Shown here one piece after another: positions 1-8,166 of a DNA stretch of 64,000 nucleotides. Made by a program: the position numbers and the translations under genes. The notes below the pieces were generated by a model, which saw only the letters and a program-made list of their open reading frames with translations, was not told the DNA's origin and ran no database searches. The DNA lies in assembly GCA_012798135.1 (NCBI GenBank), contig JAAZNU010000006.1:35702-99701 (forward strand). The letters are read 5' to 3'. Every line of letters starts with the position of its first letter. Position 1 is the first letter of the stretch. This stretch comes from Veillonellaceae bacterium (GTDB taxonomy: Bacteria; Bacillota_C; Negativicutes; UBA1444).

Positions 1-428
1 TGCTGTACGGCTTTATCCTGACGGTGCTGCAGATTCCGCAGCAACTGACGGAAGTGGTCACCAACCTGGAAGTCAACCGCTGGGTGGTGTTCCTGGCCAT
101 CAACATCCTGCTGCTGTTTTTAGGCTGCATTCTAGAGACCGTATCGATCATTCTCATCACCGTGCCTATCCTGTATCCGCTGATTCTGAAGCTCGGCTTC
201 GATCCGATCTGGTTCGCGGTCATCATGGTCATCAACATGGAGCTGGCCTTGATCACGCCGCCGGTCGGCATGAATCTGTTCGTGATTCAGGGAATCACGC
301 CCGGCACGCGAATGACGGAAATTCTGCGCGGCGTGTTGCCGTTTGCGTTGCTGATGATCGCCACTATGGCTATTCTTGCCCTGGTGCCGGAATTGGCGAC
401 TTGGCTGCCCAAATTCCTTTTAAAGTAA
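1..428 (+). CDS. dctM: TRAP transporter large permease (DctM), C-terminal part
   Basis: The frame is open from the left edge and ends in TAA at 428, so only about 140 C-terminal residues are present. They form hydrophobic helices with a conserved ETVSIILITVPILYP stretch and the later motif ELALITPPVGMNLFV, which are typical of the DctM/SiaM large subunit of TRAP transporters. This subunit carries the sodium-coupled translocation path for carboxylates or sialic acids in the cytoplasmic membrane. The binding protein and small permease should lie upstream, outside the window. The substrate cannot be told from this fragment. A long hairpin follows the stop codon. Confidence 0.9.
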   Translation, partial: LYGFILTVLQIPQQLTEVVTNLEVNRWVVFLAINILLLFLGCILETVSIILITVPILYPLILKLGFDPIWFAVIMVINMELALITPPVGMNLFVIQGITPGTRMTEILRGVLPFALLMIATMAILALVPELATWLPKFLLK

Positions 429-473
429 TCTGAAGTACAGAACCGTGTTGCGCCTAAACGCGCACGCATTACA

Positions 474-529
474 AAGCAAGGGACTGTCTCCCAATAGGTT
501 TGAAACCTACCGGAGACAGTCCCTTGCTT
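474..529. terminator. bidirectional terminator-like hairpin
   Basis: An 18-bp perfect inverted repeat, arms 474-491 and 512-529, encloses 20 bases that themselves contain a 7-bp repeat (TAGGTTT/AAACCTA). It lies between the convergent dctM (+) and HAD phosphatase (-) genes. The arms end in AAGCAAGG/CCTTGCTT rather than a clean T-run, so termination is likely but not textbook. Confidence 0.6.
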
Positions 530-561
530 GTTCTGTGTTCAAGAAAAACTGGTTGCAACGG

Positions 562-1362
562 CTATTTCGCCGTATCGGCCTCCTTCAATGCTGCATAGAG
601 GGCACCCAGCCCGCCCACCACATGGTCGGGCTTGACCGGCGCCGCCGGAATATCCGATTCCTTGGCTTCGCCGGAGAGGACCAATACTGAAGTAACGCCG
701 GCATTGTGACCCATCACGATATCGGTATACAGCCGGTCGCCGACCATGGCCACCTGATCGCGCCGCACCGGTTTTTTGCGGAACATGGCGTCGATGATCT
801 CCCGGTTCGGTTTGCCGATCACTTTCGGTTTGATGCCAGTCGAAGCGGAAATGAGGGCGGTCATGGCGCCGCAGTCGGGAATGTAGCCGGTTTCCGTCGG
901 ACAGTTGATGTCCGGGTGGGTGGCGATGAACGACACGCCGGCCCGAATCAGGTCGCAGGCCCGTACCAGCTTGTCGTAGGTCAGTGTCATGTCGAAGCCC
1001 AGTACCACATAATCGGGATTCTCGTCCGTCAACACGAACCCGTAGGAAGCGAATTCCGCTTCCAGATCCGGCGTACCCAGGAGATAAATTCGGGCCGCCG
1101 GCTTCAATCCCCCCAGATACAGCGCCGTCGCTTCGCCGGAGGTGAGAATCTCATCCGGCCGAGCCGACCAGCCGAGCTTGGTCAGTTTCTGGGCGTAGTA
1201 GCCAGCGTTCCGCGACGAATTGTTGGTCAGGAACAGATGATCCCGACCGGTCTCGCCGAGATAGCGCAAAAAATCGAGGGAACCGGGCAACAGCCGGCTC
1301 CCCAGATATACCGTACCATCCATGTCTAGCAGAAACAGTCGTATATCTCCCAGAGAACTCAT
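562..1362 (-). CDS. HAD-IIA family phosphatase (NagD/p-nitrophenylphosphatase-like)
   Basis: 266 residues, the normal size for class IIA HAD phosphatases. Motif I is LLDMDGT (residues 11-17, with both aspartates), motif II is TNNSS (46-50), the motif III lysine lies in VIGKPNRE, and motif IV is VGDRLYTDI. These enzymes remove phosphate from sugar phosphates and nucleotides in the cytoplasm. The start overlaps the end of the upstream ABC ATPase gene by 4 bp, so it is translationally coupled as the last gene of importer set 1 (binding protein, permease, ATPase, phosphatase). That arrangement suggests it acts on what the transporter brings in. The exact substrate is not known. Confidence 0.88.
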   Translation of the reverse strand: MSSLGDIRLFLLDMDGTVYLGSRLLPGSLDFLRYLGETGRDHLFLTNNSSRNAGYYAQKLTKLGWSARPDEILTSGEATALYLGGLKPAARIYLLGTPDLEAEFASYGFVLTDENPDYVVLGFDMTLTYDKLVRACDLIRAGVSFIATHPDINCPTETGYIPDCGAMTALISASTGIKPKVIGKPNREIIDAMFRKKPVRRDQVAMVGDRLYTDIVMGHNAGVTSVLVLSGEAKESDIPAAPVKPDHVVGGLGALYAALKEADTAK

Positions 1363-2402
1363 TTGGGAAACGCCATCACGTGGCCAAAGCTCAGGAAGAC
1401 TTCTTCGCCGTCGGCGTAGTTGTCGAAGCTCGCTCCCCGGTCAATGATCCGCAGTTCCGTATCTCCCACGGCGACCCGGCAATCGGTGGAATCGCCCAGA
1501 TACAGCTTGCTGGCAATCTTGCCGCGCAGGTTGCCGCCGGTCTTGGAGATCGAAATGTGTTCCGGCCGCACCGCGACCAGCGCCGGGCCCGTGAAGTTCA
1601 CCGACAGCGGCAACGTGCAACCGAGTTGCGGCAAGTAGACCCCGCCATCCTTCACTTCGCCGTCGAGGAAATTGACCAGGCCGATGAAATCGGCGACGGT
1701 GGAATTGGCCGGATGCTCGTAAATTTTGGTCGGCACGTCGACCTGCTGGATCACGCCCTTGTACATGACGATGATCCGGTCGGACATGGCCATTGCTTCC
1801 GCCTGGTCGTGCGTGACGTAAATGACGGTGAGGCCGAGTTTTTTCTGGAGGTCCTTGATCTCGAAGCGCATGCTTTCACGCAGCTTGGCGTCGAGGTTGG
1901 ACAGCGGTTCGTCGAGCAGCAGCAAGCCCGGCGCTGCGACCAGTGCCCGCGCCAGCGCCACCCGCTGTTGCTGTCCGCCGGATAGCTGGTTCGGGAACCG
2001 GGCGGCATATTCTTCAAGGTGGACCAGCGCCAACGCCTTGCTGGTGCGTTCCTTGCGTTCCTCCATCGGCACTTTCTGGATCTTCAGCGGATAGGCCACG
2101 TTGTCGAACACGTTCATGTGCGGCCAGACCGCGTAGGACTGGAACACCATGCCGATGTGGCGTTTTTCCGGCGGCACGAAGATGCCGTTGCCGGCCTTGC
2201 TCACGACCTGATCGCCGATGGCGATCTCGCCGTCGGTCGCTTTCTCGAAACCGGCAATCATCCGCAGCATCGTGGTCTTGCCGCAGCCCGACGGGCCCAG
2301 GATCGACACGAACTCACCGTCGCGGATCACCGCGTCGAATTTGTTCACGGCGTACACTTCGCCGAATTTTTTGGTCACGGAACTGATTCTTACCTCTGCC
2401 AC
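1359..2402 (-). CDS. ABC importer ATP-binding protein, set 1 (AfuC/FbpC-like)
   Basis: 347 residues. Walker [10 protein letters not shown] is at 36-44, signature LSGGQ at 140-144 and Walker B LLLLDEP at 160-166, followed by the H-loop in VTHDQAEAM and a C-terminal TOBE domain (about 240-347). This is the domain plan of the carbohydrate/iron/spermidine-type ATPases (CUT1/FbpC class). It should energise the permease gene just upstream. The intergenic gap is 19 bp, and the 3' end overlaps the HAD phosphatase gene. It is usually labelled as Fe3+, spermidine or 2-aminoethylphosphonate. The phosphatase partner makes an organophosphate substrate more attractive here. Confidence 0.9.
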   Translation of the reverse strand: MAEVRISSVTKKFGEVYAVNKFDAVIRDGEFVSILGPSGCGKTTMLRMIAGFEKATDGEIAIGDQVVSKAGNGIFVPPEKRHIGMVFQSYAVWPHMNVFDNVAYPLKIQKVPMEERKERTSKALALVHLEEYAARFPNQLSGGQQQRVALARALVAAPGLLLLDEPLSNLDAKLRESMRFEIKDLQKKLGLTVIYVTHDQAEAMAMSDRIIVMYKGVIQQVDVPTKIYEHPANSTVADFIGLVNFLDGEVKDGGVYLPQLGCTLPLSVNFTGPALVAVRPEHISISKTGGNLRGKIASKLYLGDSTDCRVAVGDTELRIIDRGASFDNYADGEEVFLSFGHVMAFPK

Positions 2403-2421
2403 AGTCCTGGCTCCTTTCCAA

Positions 2422-4104
2422 TCAAATGCCGATCTGTCCGCGGGAAACCTTGCGCAAGGCCAAGTTGCCCAACAGAACGATCAAGAGGATGATAACCGCC
2501 AACACCGATGCGTCCTGGGGATCGGCATAGGTCTGGAGTTCATACAGCAAGACGCCGATGGTTTTCGTCTGGGACCCGTAAAGAATGATGGAAATGGTCA
2601 ATTCGTAAAACGACGGCATGAACACCAGGAACCAGCCGGCCACGATGGACGGCCGAATCAGCGGCCACATGATATCCTTCAGCGACTGCAGCCAGCTGGC
2701 GCCGGAGTTAAGCGCCGCTTCCTCCAGCGAGGAATGGACCTGACTGAGCGAAGCGGAAATCGTCCGGACCGACATCGTGAGATATTTGACGATATAGCCA
2801 ATCACCAGGATCGACATCGTGGAATACAGATTCAGACCAAACGCACCGGAGAAAGTGATGATCAGCGCCAAAGCGATGACGACGCCCGGAGTGGCACCGC
2901 CAAGCGTAGCAAGGGCATCCGGGATCTTCTTGCCCTTGACGTTGGTTTTCACCAGCAGGTAGGCGATGAAAATGCCGATGATGGTTGCCGCCGTCGCCGC
3001 AATGATGGCCAGAATGAAGCTGTTCATCAGCGGTTCGGTATACTGCTGGTTTTTGAATGCATCAAACCAGCGTTCCACGGTCAGGTTGTCCAGTGTTGCC
3101 GGTCGCGACATGGATTTCATCATCGAAGTCACCAACACGGAACTGACCGGCAGGATGACCGAGATGGCGCCGTAACCCAGCACGACGGCGAACGCCGGCC
3201 ATTTCCATTTGCCCATTTCGACCAGATTGGGCCGGGTGCTTTTGCCGCCGATGGTGACATATTCCTTTTTGCCCAGACCGAACATCGAAAGATATAAAAG
3301 TCCGTTGGCCGCCAGCATCAGGGACACCGCCAGGGCGGTCGCTTCCTGGATGCCCTTGGTGTCGCCCATATAGATATAGGTAACGATCCGGGTGGTCAGC
3401 ACCTCGATATTGGCGGGCATACCGATGATGGACGGGGTGCCGAAGGCCGAGGCCACACCGATGAACACCAGCACGCCGCCGGCGAGGATACTCGGGTACA
3501 TCAGGGGAATCGTCACGTTCCAGAGCGTGCGCAGCGGCGAAGCTCCCGATACCCGCGAGGCTTCCTCCAGCGTCGGGTCCATCTTCTCCATGGCCCGGGA
3601 AATTGTGATAAACGCGAATGGGGCGTAAAAAAGAGTCAGACACCAGACCATGCCGCCGATCGAATAGATATTGAACGGCGCCTCGGCCAAGTGCAGACTC
3701 TCCACCAGAAATTTGTTGACATAGCCGACCCGCGGATTCAGCAGCTGAATCCAGGCGATCGCGCCGACATAGGGCGGAATCATGTAAGTCGCCACAAACA
3801 GGGTCCGGAAGAAATTTTTACCCGGCAGGTCCGTCCGGCCAATCAGCCAGGCCAGCGGAAAGGAAATGATGACCGCCAGGATCGTGGAGTACAGCGAAAC
3901 TCTCAACGTGTTGCTCAGGGCGTTCCAGTTGACGATGTTGCCGTAGACGGTGCGGTAATGATGTATGTCAAGAGTGCCGCCAACGATCAGACTCTTGTAG
4001 ACCAAGTAAAGCATCGGCAGCACGACGAACAGGACCAGCACCGCCACTGCCGAAGAAATGACCAGCCACTTGGTGTCCCACTGGGGGAGCCACTTTCTGT
4101 CCAC
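2422..4104 (-). CDS. ABC importer fused permease, set 1
   Basis: 560 residues with about twelve membrane helices arranged as two copies of a six-helix permease. Each half has an EAA coupling loop, EEASRVSGASPLRTLWNV and EEAALNSGASWLQSLKD. Fused permeases of this kind occur in the FbpB/AfuB/ThiP/PhnU group. I chose the GTG at 4104 because a GGGGG site lies 6 bases upstream. A longer open frame reaches 4167 but runs through the intercistronic hairpin at 4130-4160. It lies between its binding protein and ATPase genes in one operon. Confidence 0.88.
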   Translation of the reverse strand: MDRKWLPQWDTKWLVISSAVAVLVLFVVLPMLYLVYKSLIVGGTLDIHHYRTVYGNIVNWNALSNTLRVSLYSTILAVIISFPLAWLIGRTDLPGKNFFRTLFVATYMIPPYVGAIAWIQLLNPRVGYVNKFLVESLHLAEAPFNIYSIGGMVWCLTLFYAPFAFITISRAMEKMDPTLEEASRVSGASPLRTLWNVTIPLMYPSILAGGVLVFIGVASAFGTPSIIGMPANIEVLTTRIVTYIYMGDTKGIQEATALAVSLMLAANGLLYLSMFGLGKKEYVTIGGKSTRPNLVEMGKWKWPAFAVVLGYGAISVILPVSSVLVTSMMKSMSRPATLDNLTVERWFDAFKNQQYTEPLMNSFILAIIAATAATIIGIFIAYLLVKTNVKGKKIPDALATLGGATPGVVIALALIITFSGAFGLNLYSTMSILVIGYIVKYLTMSVRTISASLSQVHSSLEEAALNSGASWLQSLKDIMWPLIRPSIVAGWFLVFMPSFYELTISIILYGSQTKTIGVLLYELQTYADPQDASVLAVIILLIVLLGNLALRKVSRGQIGI

Positions 4105-4129
4105 AATAAACCCCCTGTATCCAGTCATA

Positions 4130-4160
4130 CAGCGGTGGGGAGTTCGCCTCCCCACCGCTG
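4130..4160. promoter_or_regulatory. intercistronic hairpin between binding protein and permease genes
   Basis: A 12-bp perfect stem (CAGCGGTGGGGA/TCCCCACCGCTG) with a 7-base loop, directly after the binding-protein stop codon and just before the permease ribosome binding site. No T-run follows. Such hairpins usually protect the upstream mRNA or reduce read-through, so that the binding protein is made in excess over the permease. Confidence 0.6.
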
Positions 4161-4185
4161 CGCTCAAAATCGGTAACTCGCTTGG

Positions 4186-5223
4186 CTATTTCTTTTCGAG
4201 AACGCGGGAACGGAATTGTTCCTTATACTTTTCGTTTTCTTTCGACAGCTTGACCCAGTCGATCTTCAACTGCGTAGGCATCAGGGTCTTCAGCGCCGGC
4301 GCGCCTTTAGGAGGCGCCACGTCGTCACGTACGGAATGCATCCAGCCTTTGACGACCATTTCCTGGCCTTCTTTCGACAGCCAGAAATCGGTCAGCGCTT
4401 TCGCGGCTTCAGGATTCTTAACGCTGCTAAAGATCGCGATCGGACTCGGGTTGATGGCTACGCCTTCCTTCGGATAGGATACCGCCACCGGTTCGCCTTT
4501 GGCCGCCATCTTCAGAATATTTTCCTCCAGAATGATGACCACGTCGTATTCGCCCTGGATCAGTTTGTTCTGCAGAGCGGTATTGCCGGATTCCACTTTG
4601 ATGCCATTGGCTTTCAGCTTGTCAAAATACTCCCAGCCGAAATTCTGGGCCAACGCTCCCACGCCGACATAAGCGGTGCCGGACAGCAGCGGGTTCGCCA
4701 TGGCAATCCGGTTTTTCCATTTGGGATCGGTCAACTCTTTCCAGGTTTTCGGGGCTTCTTCCGGTTTCACTTTTTTGGTGTTGTACGCGATCACGATGTT
4801 GTTGATGCGCACGCCGGTCCAGTAGCCTTCCGTATCCTTGTTGCCGGTGATCGCTTTGCGTTCCGGCGAATCGTATTTCATCAGCAGTCCTTTGTCCTTC
4901 AGTGTCAGATAATAGGCCGGGTCAGCCACCAACAGCACATCGGCCTGGATTTTCTTGGCTTCGATCTCGCCGGCCAGTTTGGCCATGACCTGTTCGGAGC
5001 CGGCCTGGAACCAGGATATTTTCAGATTGGGGAACTTCTTGGCCAAAACCGGTTTCACCATTTCAACAATGTCCGGATAAATCGAAGTATAAATCATCAA
5101 CTCACCGGAAGGACCTTTCGCCTTCGGCTGCTCCGCCGCCGGCTTCTTGTCGCCGCCGCAGCCGGCCAGCATCGCCGTCACGGCGAACATGACCAGAACC
5201 AGGAAAACCATTGATTTTTTCAT
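4186..5223 (-). CDS. ABC importer substrate-binding lipoprotein, set 1
   Basis: 345 residues starting at ATG 5223, which has an AGGAAGGGG site. The longer frame upstream is untranslated leader. A lipoprotein signal peptide ends in MLAGC with Cys22 as the lipidated residue. The mature part begins GELMIYTSIYPDIVEMVKP and continues with WFQAGSEQVMAKLAGEIEAKKIQAD, the hallmark of one subgroup of family-1 solute-binding proteins related to FutA/AfuA/PhnS. The proteins at 11145 and 28124 belong to the same subgroup. It is the first gene of the set 1 operon. No iron-binding Tyr-Tyr pair is obvious. The substrate is unproven. Confidence 0.88.
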   Translation of the reverse strand: MKKSMVFLVLVMFAVTAMLAGCGGDKKPAAEQPKAKGPSGELMIYTSIYPDIVEMVKPVLAKKFPNLKISWFQAGSEQVMAKLAGEIEAKKIQADVLLVADPAYYLTLKDKGLLMKYDSPERKAITGNKDTEGYWTGVRINNIVIAYNTKKVKPEEAPKTWKELTDPKWKNRIAMANPLLSGTAYVGVGALAQNFGWEYFDKLKANGIKVESGNTALQNKLIQGEYDVVIILEENILKMAAKGEPVAVSYPKEGVAINPSPIAIFSSVKNPEAAKALTDFWLSKEGQEMVVKGWMHSVRDDVAPPKGAPALKTLMPTQLKIDWVKLSKENEKYKEQFRSRVLEKK

Positions 5224-5240
5224 CCCACTACCCCTTCCTT

Positions 5241-5330
5241 TCACCTTTGACGTTTTATCTCCACGGCCTGTCGTTCCCGGCCGGAAAGAAACAAAGACTG
5301 CTGTGAAGGATTGCCGGCGGTTGTTTTCAA
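5241..5330 (-). CDS. possible 29-codon upstream ORF in the set 1 leader
   Basis: A TTG-initiated frame of 29 codons follows a strong TAAGGAGG (5335-5342, minus strand) with a short 4-base spacer, and ends 17 bases before the binding-protein start. It has many Gln and Arg codons near its end. It could be a leader peptide coupled to the downstream gene, or the Shine-Dalgarno match may be chance. No homologue is recognised. Confidence 0.25.
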   Translation of the reverse strand: MKTTAGNPSQQSLFLSGRERQAVEIKRQR

Positions 5331-5384
5331 AACGCCTCCTTAGTATTCGATTCACTGGCGGTGCATTCCTGCCGCCGGCGAAAT

Positions 5385-6047
5385 TTATTCCTGTTGCACA
5401 TCGACCACGCCGTCAATTCCCTTCAGTCCCTCGACAATGTCCGGAATGATCCGGCGGTCGGTAACATCGACGATCACGGAAACGTAAATGTCGTTCTTGC
5501 TGATTTCATCGATCTTGATGTCGCAGATGGCAACATTTTTGGTCCCCAGATAGGAACCGATCCGGCCGATCTGGCCCGGTTTGTCGACGGAGCGAACGGC
5601 TAGCGCGACCTGCGAGGGCCCGCAGCCGTACAGACGCTCGAACCGCGGCAAATAGGTCAGAGCCAGCACCGACAGGACTGTCGTCGCCACGGCGCCGACA
5701 TAGTACCCAGCGCCCACCGCCAGTCCCACGCCGGCCACTACCCAAAGACTGGCCGCCGTCGTCAGGCCTTTAATCGTCAGGCCTTCCTTCATGATCGTGC
5801 CGGCGCCGAGAAAACCGATACCGCTGACCACCTGCGCCGCCAGGCGGGCCGGGTCGGCGTTGGTCAACCCTTGCACACTGGCATATAATTTATAGGAAAT
5901 CAACATGATCAGACAGGATCCCAGGCTGACCAGGATATGGGTCCGCAATCCCGCCGACTTGTGGCGCTGCTGCCGCTCCATGCCGACAACGCCGCCCAGG
6001 AATGCCGCCACGCTCAGACGGATGACTTCCAGCAACTCCTCAGGCAA
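5385..6047 (-). CDS. MgtC/SapB family membrane protein
   Basis: 220 residues starting at TTG 6047 with an AAAGGAGG site. The first 140 residues carry four or five helices with the MgtC/SapB pattern: FLGGVVGMERQ, a conserved GLRTHILVSLGSCL, then GIGFLGAGTIMKEG. Residues about 145-220 form a soluble ACT-like regulatory domain (VRSVDKPGQIGRIGSYLG). Family members influence magnesium and phosphate homeostasis and F-type ATPase activity. The exact job of the Gram-positive members is unclear. It stands 38 bases after phoU on the same strand, which fits a link to phosphate balance. Confidence 0.88.
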   Translation of the reverse strand: MPEELLEVIRLSVAAFLGGVVGMERQQRHKSAGLRTHILVSLGSCLIMLISYKLYASVQGLTNADPARLAAQVVSGIGFLGAGTIMKEGLTIKGLTTAASLWVVAGVGLAVGAGYYVGAVATTVLSVLALTYLPRFERLYGCGPSQVALAVRSVDKPGQIGRIGSYLGTKNVAICDIKIDEISKNDIYVSVIVDVTDRRIIPDIVEGLKGIDGVVDVQQE

Positions 6048-6085
6048 TGCGGCGCCTCCTTTCTGCCCGGAAATTGGCCAAATTT

Positions 6086-6760
6086 CTATTTTTTGATGTT
6101 GTCCGGGAACCGAAAGCCGGTTGCCGCGTAATAGACATATTCGGCGATATTGCCCGAGCGGTCGGCCACCCGCTCGATGTAGCGGATCGCCGTGTGAAAG
6201 TCCATGGCCAGTTCGTTGGCATACTGCTTGACCGTCGCCATCGCCAGGATGTTGCGGAACAGGTCCTTGTTCAGGCGATTCACCAGCGCATCCCGCTTCG
6301 GCACCAACAGCGCCAGGTCGGAATCGTTTTGTTCATAGGAAGCCAGCGCTTCGGTCAGCATGCTGACCGCTTCCCGGGCCATGATGTCCACCGACGGCTT
6401 CATCGATTCGATGGGGGACAGGTCCTCCTGGGCAAATTTGCGTTGCACCATCTTGGCTATATTGTTCGCATAATCGGCAATCCGCTCGATTTCGGTGGCA
6501 ATTTTGAGCGTTGACACCAAAAAACGCAGATCGCCCGCCATCGGCTGTTGGGTCGCGATGCTCACGATGCAGCGATCGTCGATCTGCCGATACATTTCAT
6601 CGACTTCTTTTTCCAACGTGCGGGTCCGCGCCGCCATATCCTGATCGTTGGCGATCAGCGCCTGCGCGGCCAGTTTGACCGCCTCCACCGTCTTTTGGCC
6701 CATGTCCAGGGTCAGGCGTTTGATGCCGGCCAGCTCTTCCGAATACATTTTTCTCTCCAT
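6086..6760 (-). CDS. phoU: phosphate signalling protein PhoU
   Basis: 224 residues from ATG 6760, which has an AAAGGGTGG site. The sequence is all-helical with two PhoU repeats. Each repeat has the E/D-rich metal-binding pattern, seen as EIERIADYANNIAKM and later YIERVADRSGNIAEYV. PhoU represses phosphate uptake and PhoR-type signalling when phosphate is plentiful, and binds at the membrane near PstB. No pst or phoBR genes are beside it. Instead it precedes an MgtC-like gene and importer set 1, consistent with phosphate-related control of this neighbourhood. Confidence 0.92.
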   Translation of the reverse strand: MERKMYSEELAGIKRLTLDMGQKTVEAVKLAAQALIANDQDMAARTRTLEKEVDEMYRQIDDRCIVSIATQQPMAGDLRFLVSTLKIATEIERIADYANNIAKMVQRKFAQEDLSPIESMKPSVDIMAREAVSMLTEALASYEQNDSDLALLVPKRDALVNRLNKDLFRNILAMATVKQYANELAMDFHTAIRYIERVADRSGNIAEYVYYAATGFRFPDNIKK

Positions 6761-6965
6761 CACTGCCACCCTTTCTCTCTCTATACTATCCCGGCGCAAC
6801 AGCGAGAAATATAAAACCCCGGACGGGCGACAGCAAACACGCCAACATGCCGGGAATTTCTCTGAAACTCTCTTCCCAAAATTTAGCTCGGAATAGGTTG
6901 CATATCTAAATATTTAAAATTATTATAACTTGGATTGCCGACAGCGTCAATTCCGGCTTTTTCGA

Positions 6966-6995
6966 TTGACTGGCCGCCGCTAGCGGCGCTATACT
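6966..6995 (+). promoter_or_regulatory. sigma-A-type promoter with a palindrome between -35 and -10
   Basis: TTGACT (6966-6971), an 18-base spacer and TATACT (6990-6995) precede the set 2 binding-protein gene by about 90 bases. Inside the spacer lies a perfect 14-bp palindrome, CGCCGCTAGCGGCG (6975-6988), in the ideal place for a repressor or MerR-like activator. The rest of the 326-base gap (6761-7086) is AT-rich and shows no further gene. Confidence 0.55.
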
Positions 6996-7035
6996 ATTAG
7001 CGGATATAGGGTAAGCGGTATCTTGTTCCGCTGTT

Positions 7036-7056
7036 GCATGATTTTCGCAATCATGC
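7036..7056 (+). promoter_or_regulatory. 5' UTR hairpin upstream of the set 2 binding protein
   Basis: GCATGATT (7036-7043) pairs with AATCATGC (7049-7056) around a 5-base loop, with flanking TGTT/AACA able to extend the stem. It ends about 15 bases before the GGGGAGG ribosome binding site. It may stabilise the mRNA or modulate initiation. Confidence 0.45.
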
Positions 7057-7086
7057 ACAACAAAATTCGGGGAGGATGGTCTGAAA

Positions 7087-8127
7087 ATGAGTAAAAAACT
7101 GTTGCAACATTCCAGCCTGTTTGTCCTGTTCATCTTCGTCGCGTCGCTGGCCCTGGCTGGCTGCGGCGGTGGCGCCCCGGCCAAACCGGAAACCAAACAA
7201 CTGAAACTGACCCTGTACTGCGGCCTGTTGGAAGAGCATATGGCGAAAGCAGTGCAGGAATTCCAGAAAGATACCGGTATCAAGGTCGAAGCCGTTCGCA
7301 TGAGTTCCGGCGAAGTCCTGGGCCGGATCCGCGCCGAAAAAAATAATCCGAAGGCCAGCGTCTGGTGGGGCGGCCCGGCGGATGCCTTTATCGCCGCCAA
7401 GCAGGAAGGCTTGCTGGAAAAATACCAATCGCCCAACGCCGCCAAGATTCCGGCGAAATTCAAGGACCCTGACGGTTTCTGGACCGGCATCTACGTCGGT
7501 TACCTCGGCTTTTCCTCCAACGCCAAACTGCTGAAAGAGAAAAACATCCCCGTTCCCCAGACTTGGCAGGATCTGCTGCGGCCCGAGCTGAAGGGGCAGG
7601 TTTCCATGGCCAACCCCGGCGCGTCCGGCACCGCTTACACGATGCTGGCCACCATCGTTCAGCTGATGGGCGAGGAAAAAGGTCTGGAATATATGAAGAA
7701 ATTGAACGGACAAATCAAGGTGTATCAGAAGACCGGCACCGCCCCCGCCCGTCTGGCCGGCCAGGGGGAAGTCACCGTCGGCCTGACCTTCCTGCATGAC
7801 GCCATCAAGTATCAGGAAGAAGGCATGAAAGACTTGGTGTTGTCCGCCCCCGCCGAGGGCACCGGCTACGAAATCGGCGCCGTCGCAGTAATCAAGGGTG
7901 GTCCGGATCAGGAAGCCGCCAAGAAGTGGGTAGACTGGGCGTTGTCGAAGAAGGGCCAGGAATTCGGCCAGAAAGTCGGATCCTATCAGTTCCTGACCAA
8001 TCCGGAAGCGAATCCGCCCAAGCAAGCCGAACCGATCAAAAACACCAAACTGATCGACTATAATCTCGACTGGGCCGGCAAGAACCGCAGCGCCCTCGTC
8101 GAGAAATGGAACAAAGCCATCAAATAG
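7087..8127 (+). CDS. ABC importer substrate-binding lipoprotein, set 2 (AfuA-like)
   Basis: 346 residues, ATG with a GGGGAGG site. The lipobox is LALAGC with Cys26. The fold is the FbpA/AfuA type, with conserved SSGEVLGRIRAEK, VWWGGPADAF, GFWTGIYVGYLGFSSN and the hinge ANPGASGTAY. Notable residues are His237-Asp238 (in GLTFLHDAIKYQ) and Glu262 (in EGTGYEIG). The spacing resembles the His205/Asp206/Glu229 set that, as I recall, contacts the sugar in the sugar-phosphate binding protein AfuA. The iron-liganding tyrosine pair of FbpA is not seen. It leads an operon with permease and ATPase. Uptake of a sugar phosphate is an inference. Confidence 0.9.
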   Translation: MSKKLLQHSSLFVLFIFVASLALAGCGGGAPAKPETKQLKLTLYCGLLEEHMAKAVQEFQKDTGIKVEAVRMSSGEVLGRIRAEKNNPKASVWWGGPADAFIAAKQEGLLEKYQSPNAAKIPAKFKDPDGFWTGIYVGYLGFSSNAKLLKEKNIPVPQTWQDLLRPELKGQVSMANPGASGTAYTMLATIVQLMGEEKGLEYMKKLNGQIKVYQKTGTAPARLAGQGEVTVGLTFLHDAIKYQEEGMKDLVLSAPAEGTGYEIGAVAVIKGGPDQEAAKKWVDWALSKKGQEFGQKVGSYQFLTNPEANPPKQAEPIKNTKLIDYNLDWAGKNRSALVEKWNKAIK

Positions 8128-8166
8128 TACCGCACGATTAAATAAAGAAAAGGATCATCAGCGATT

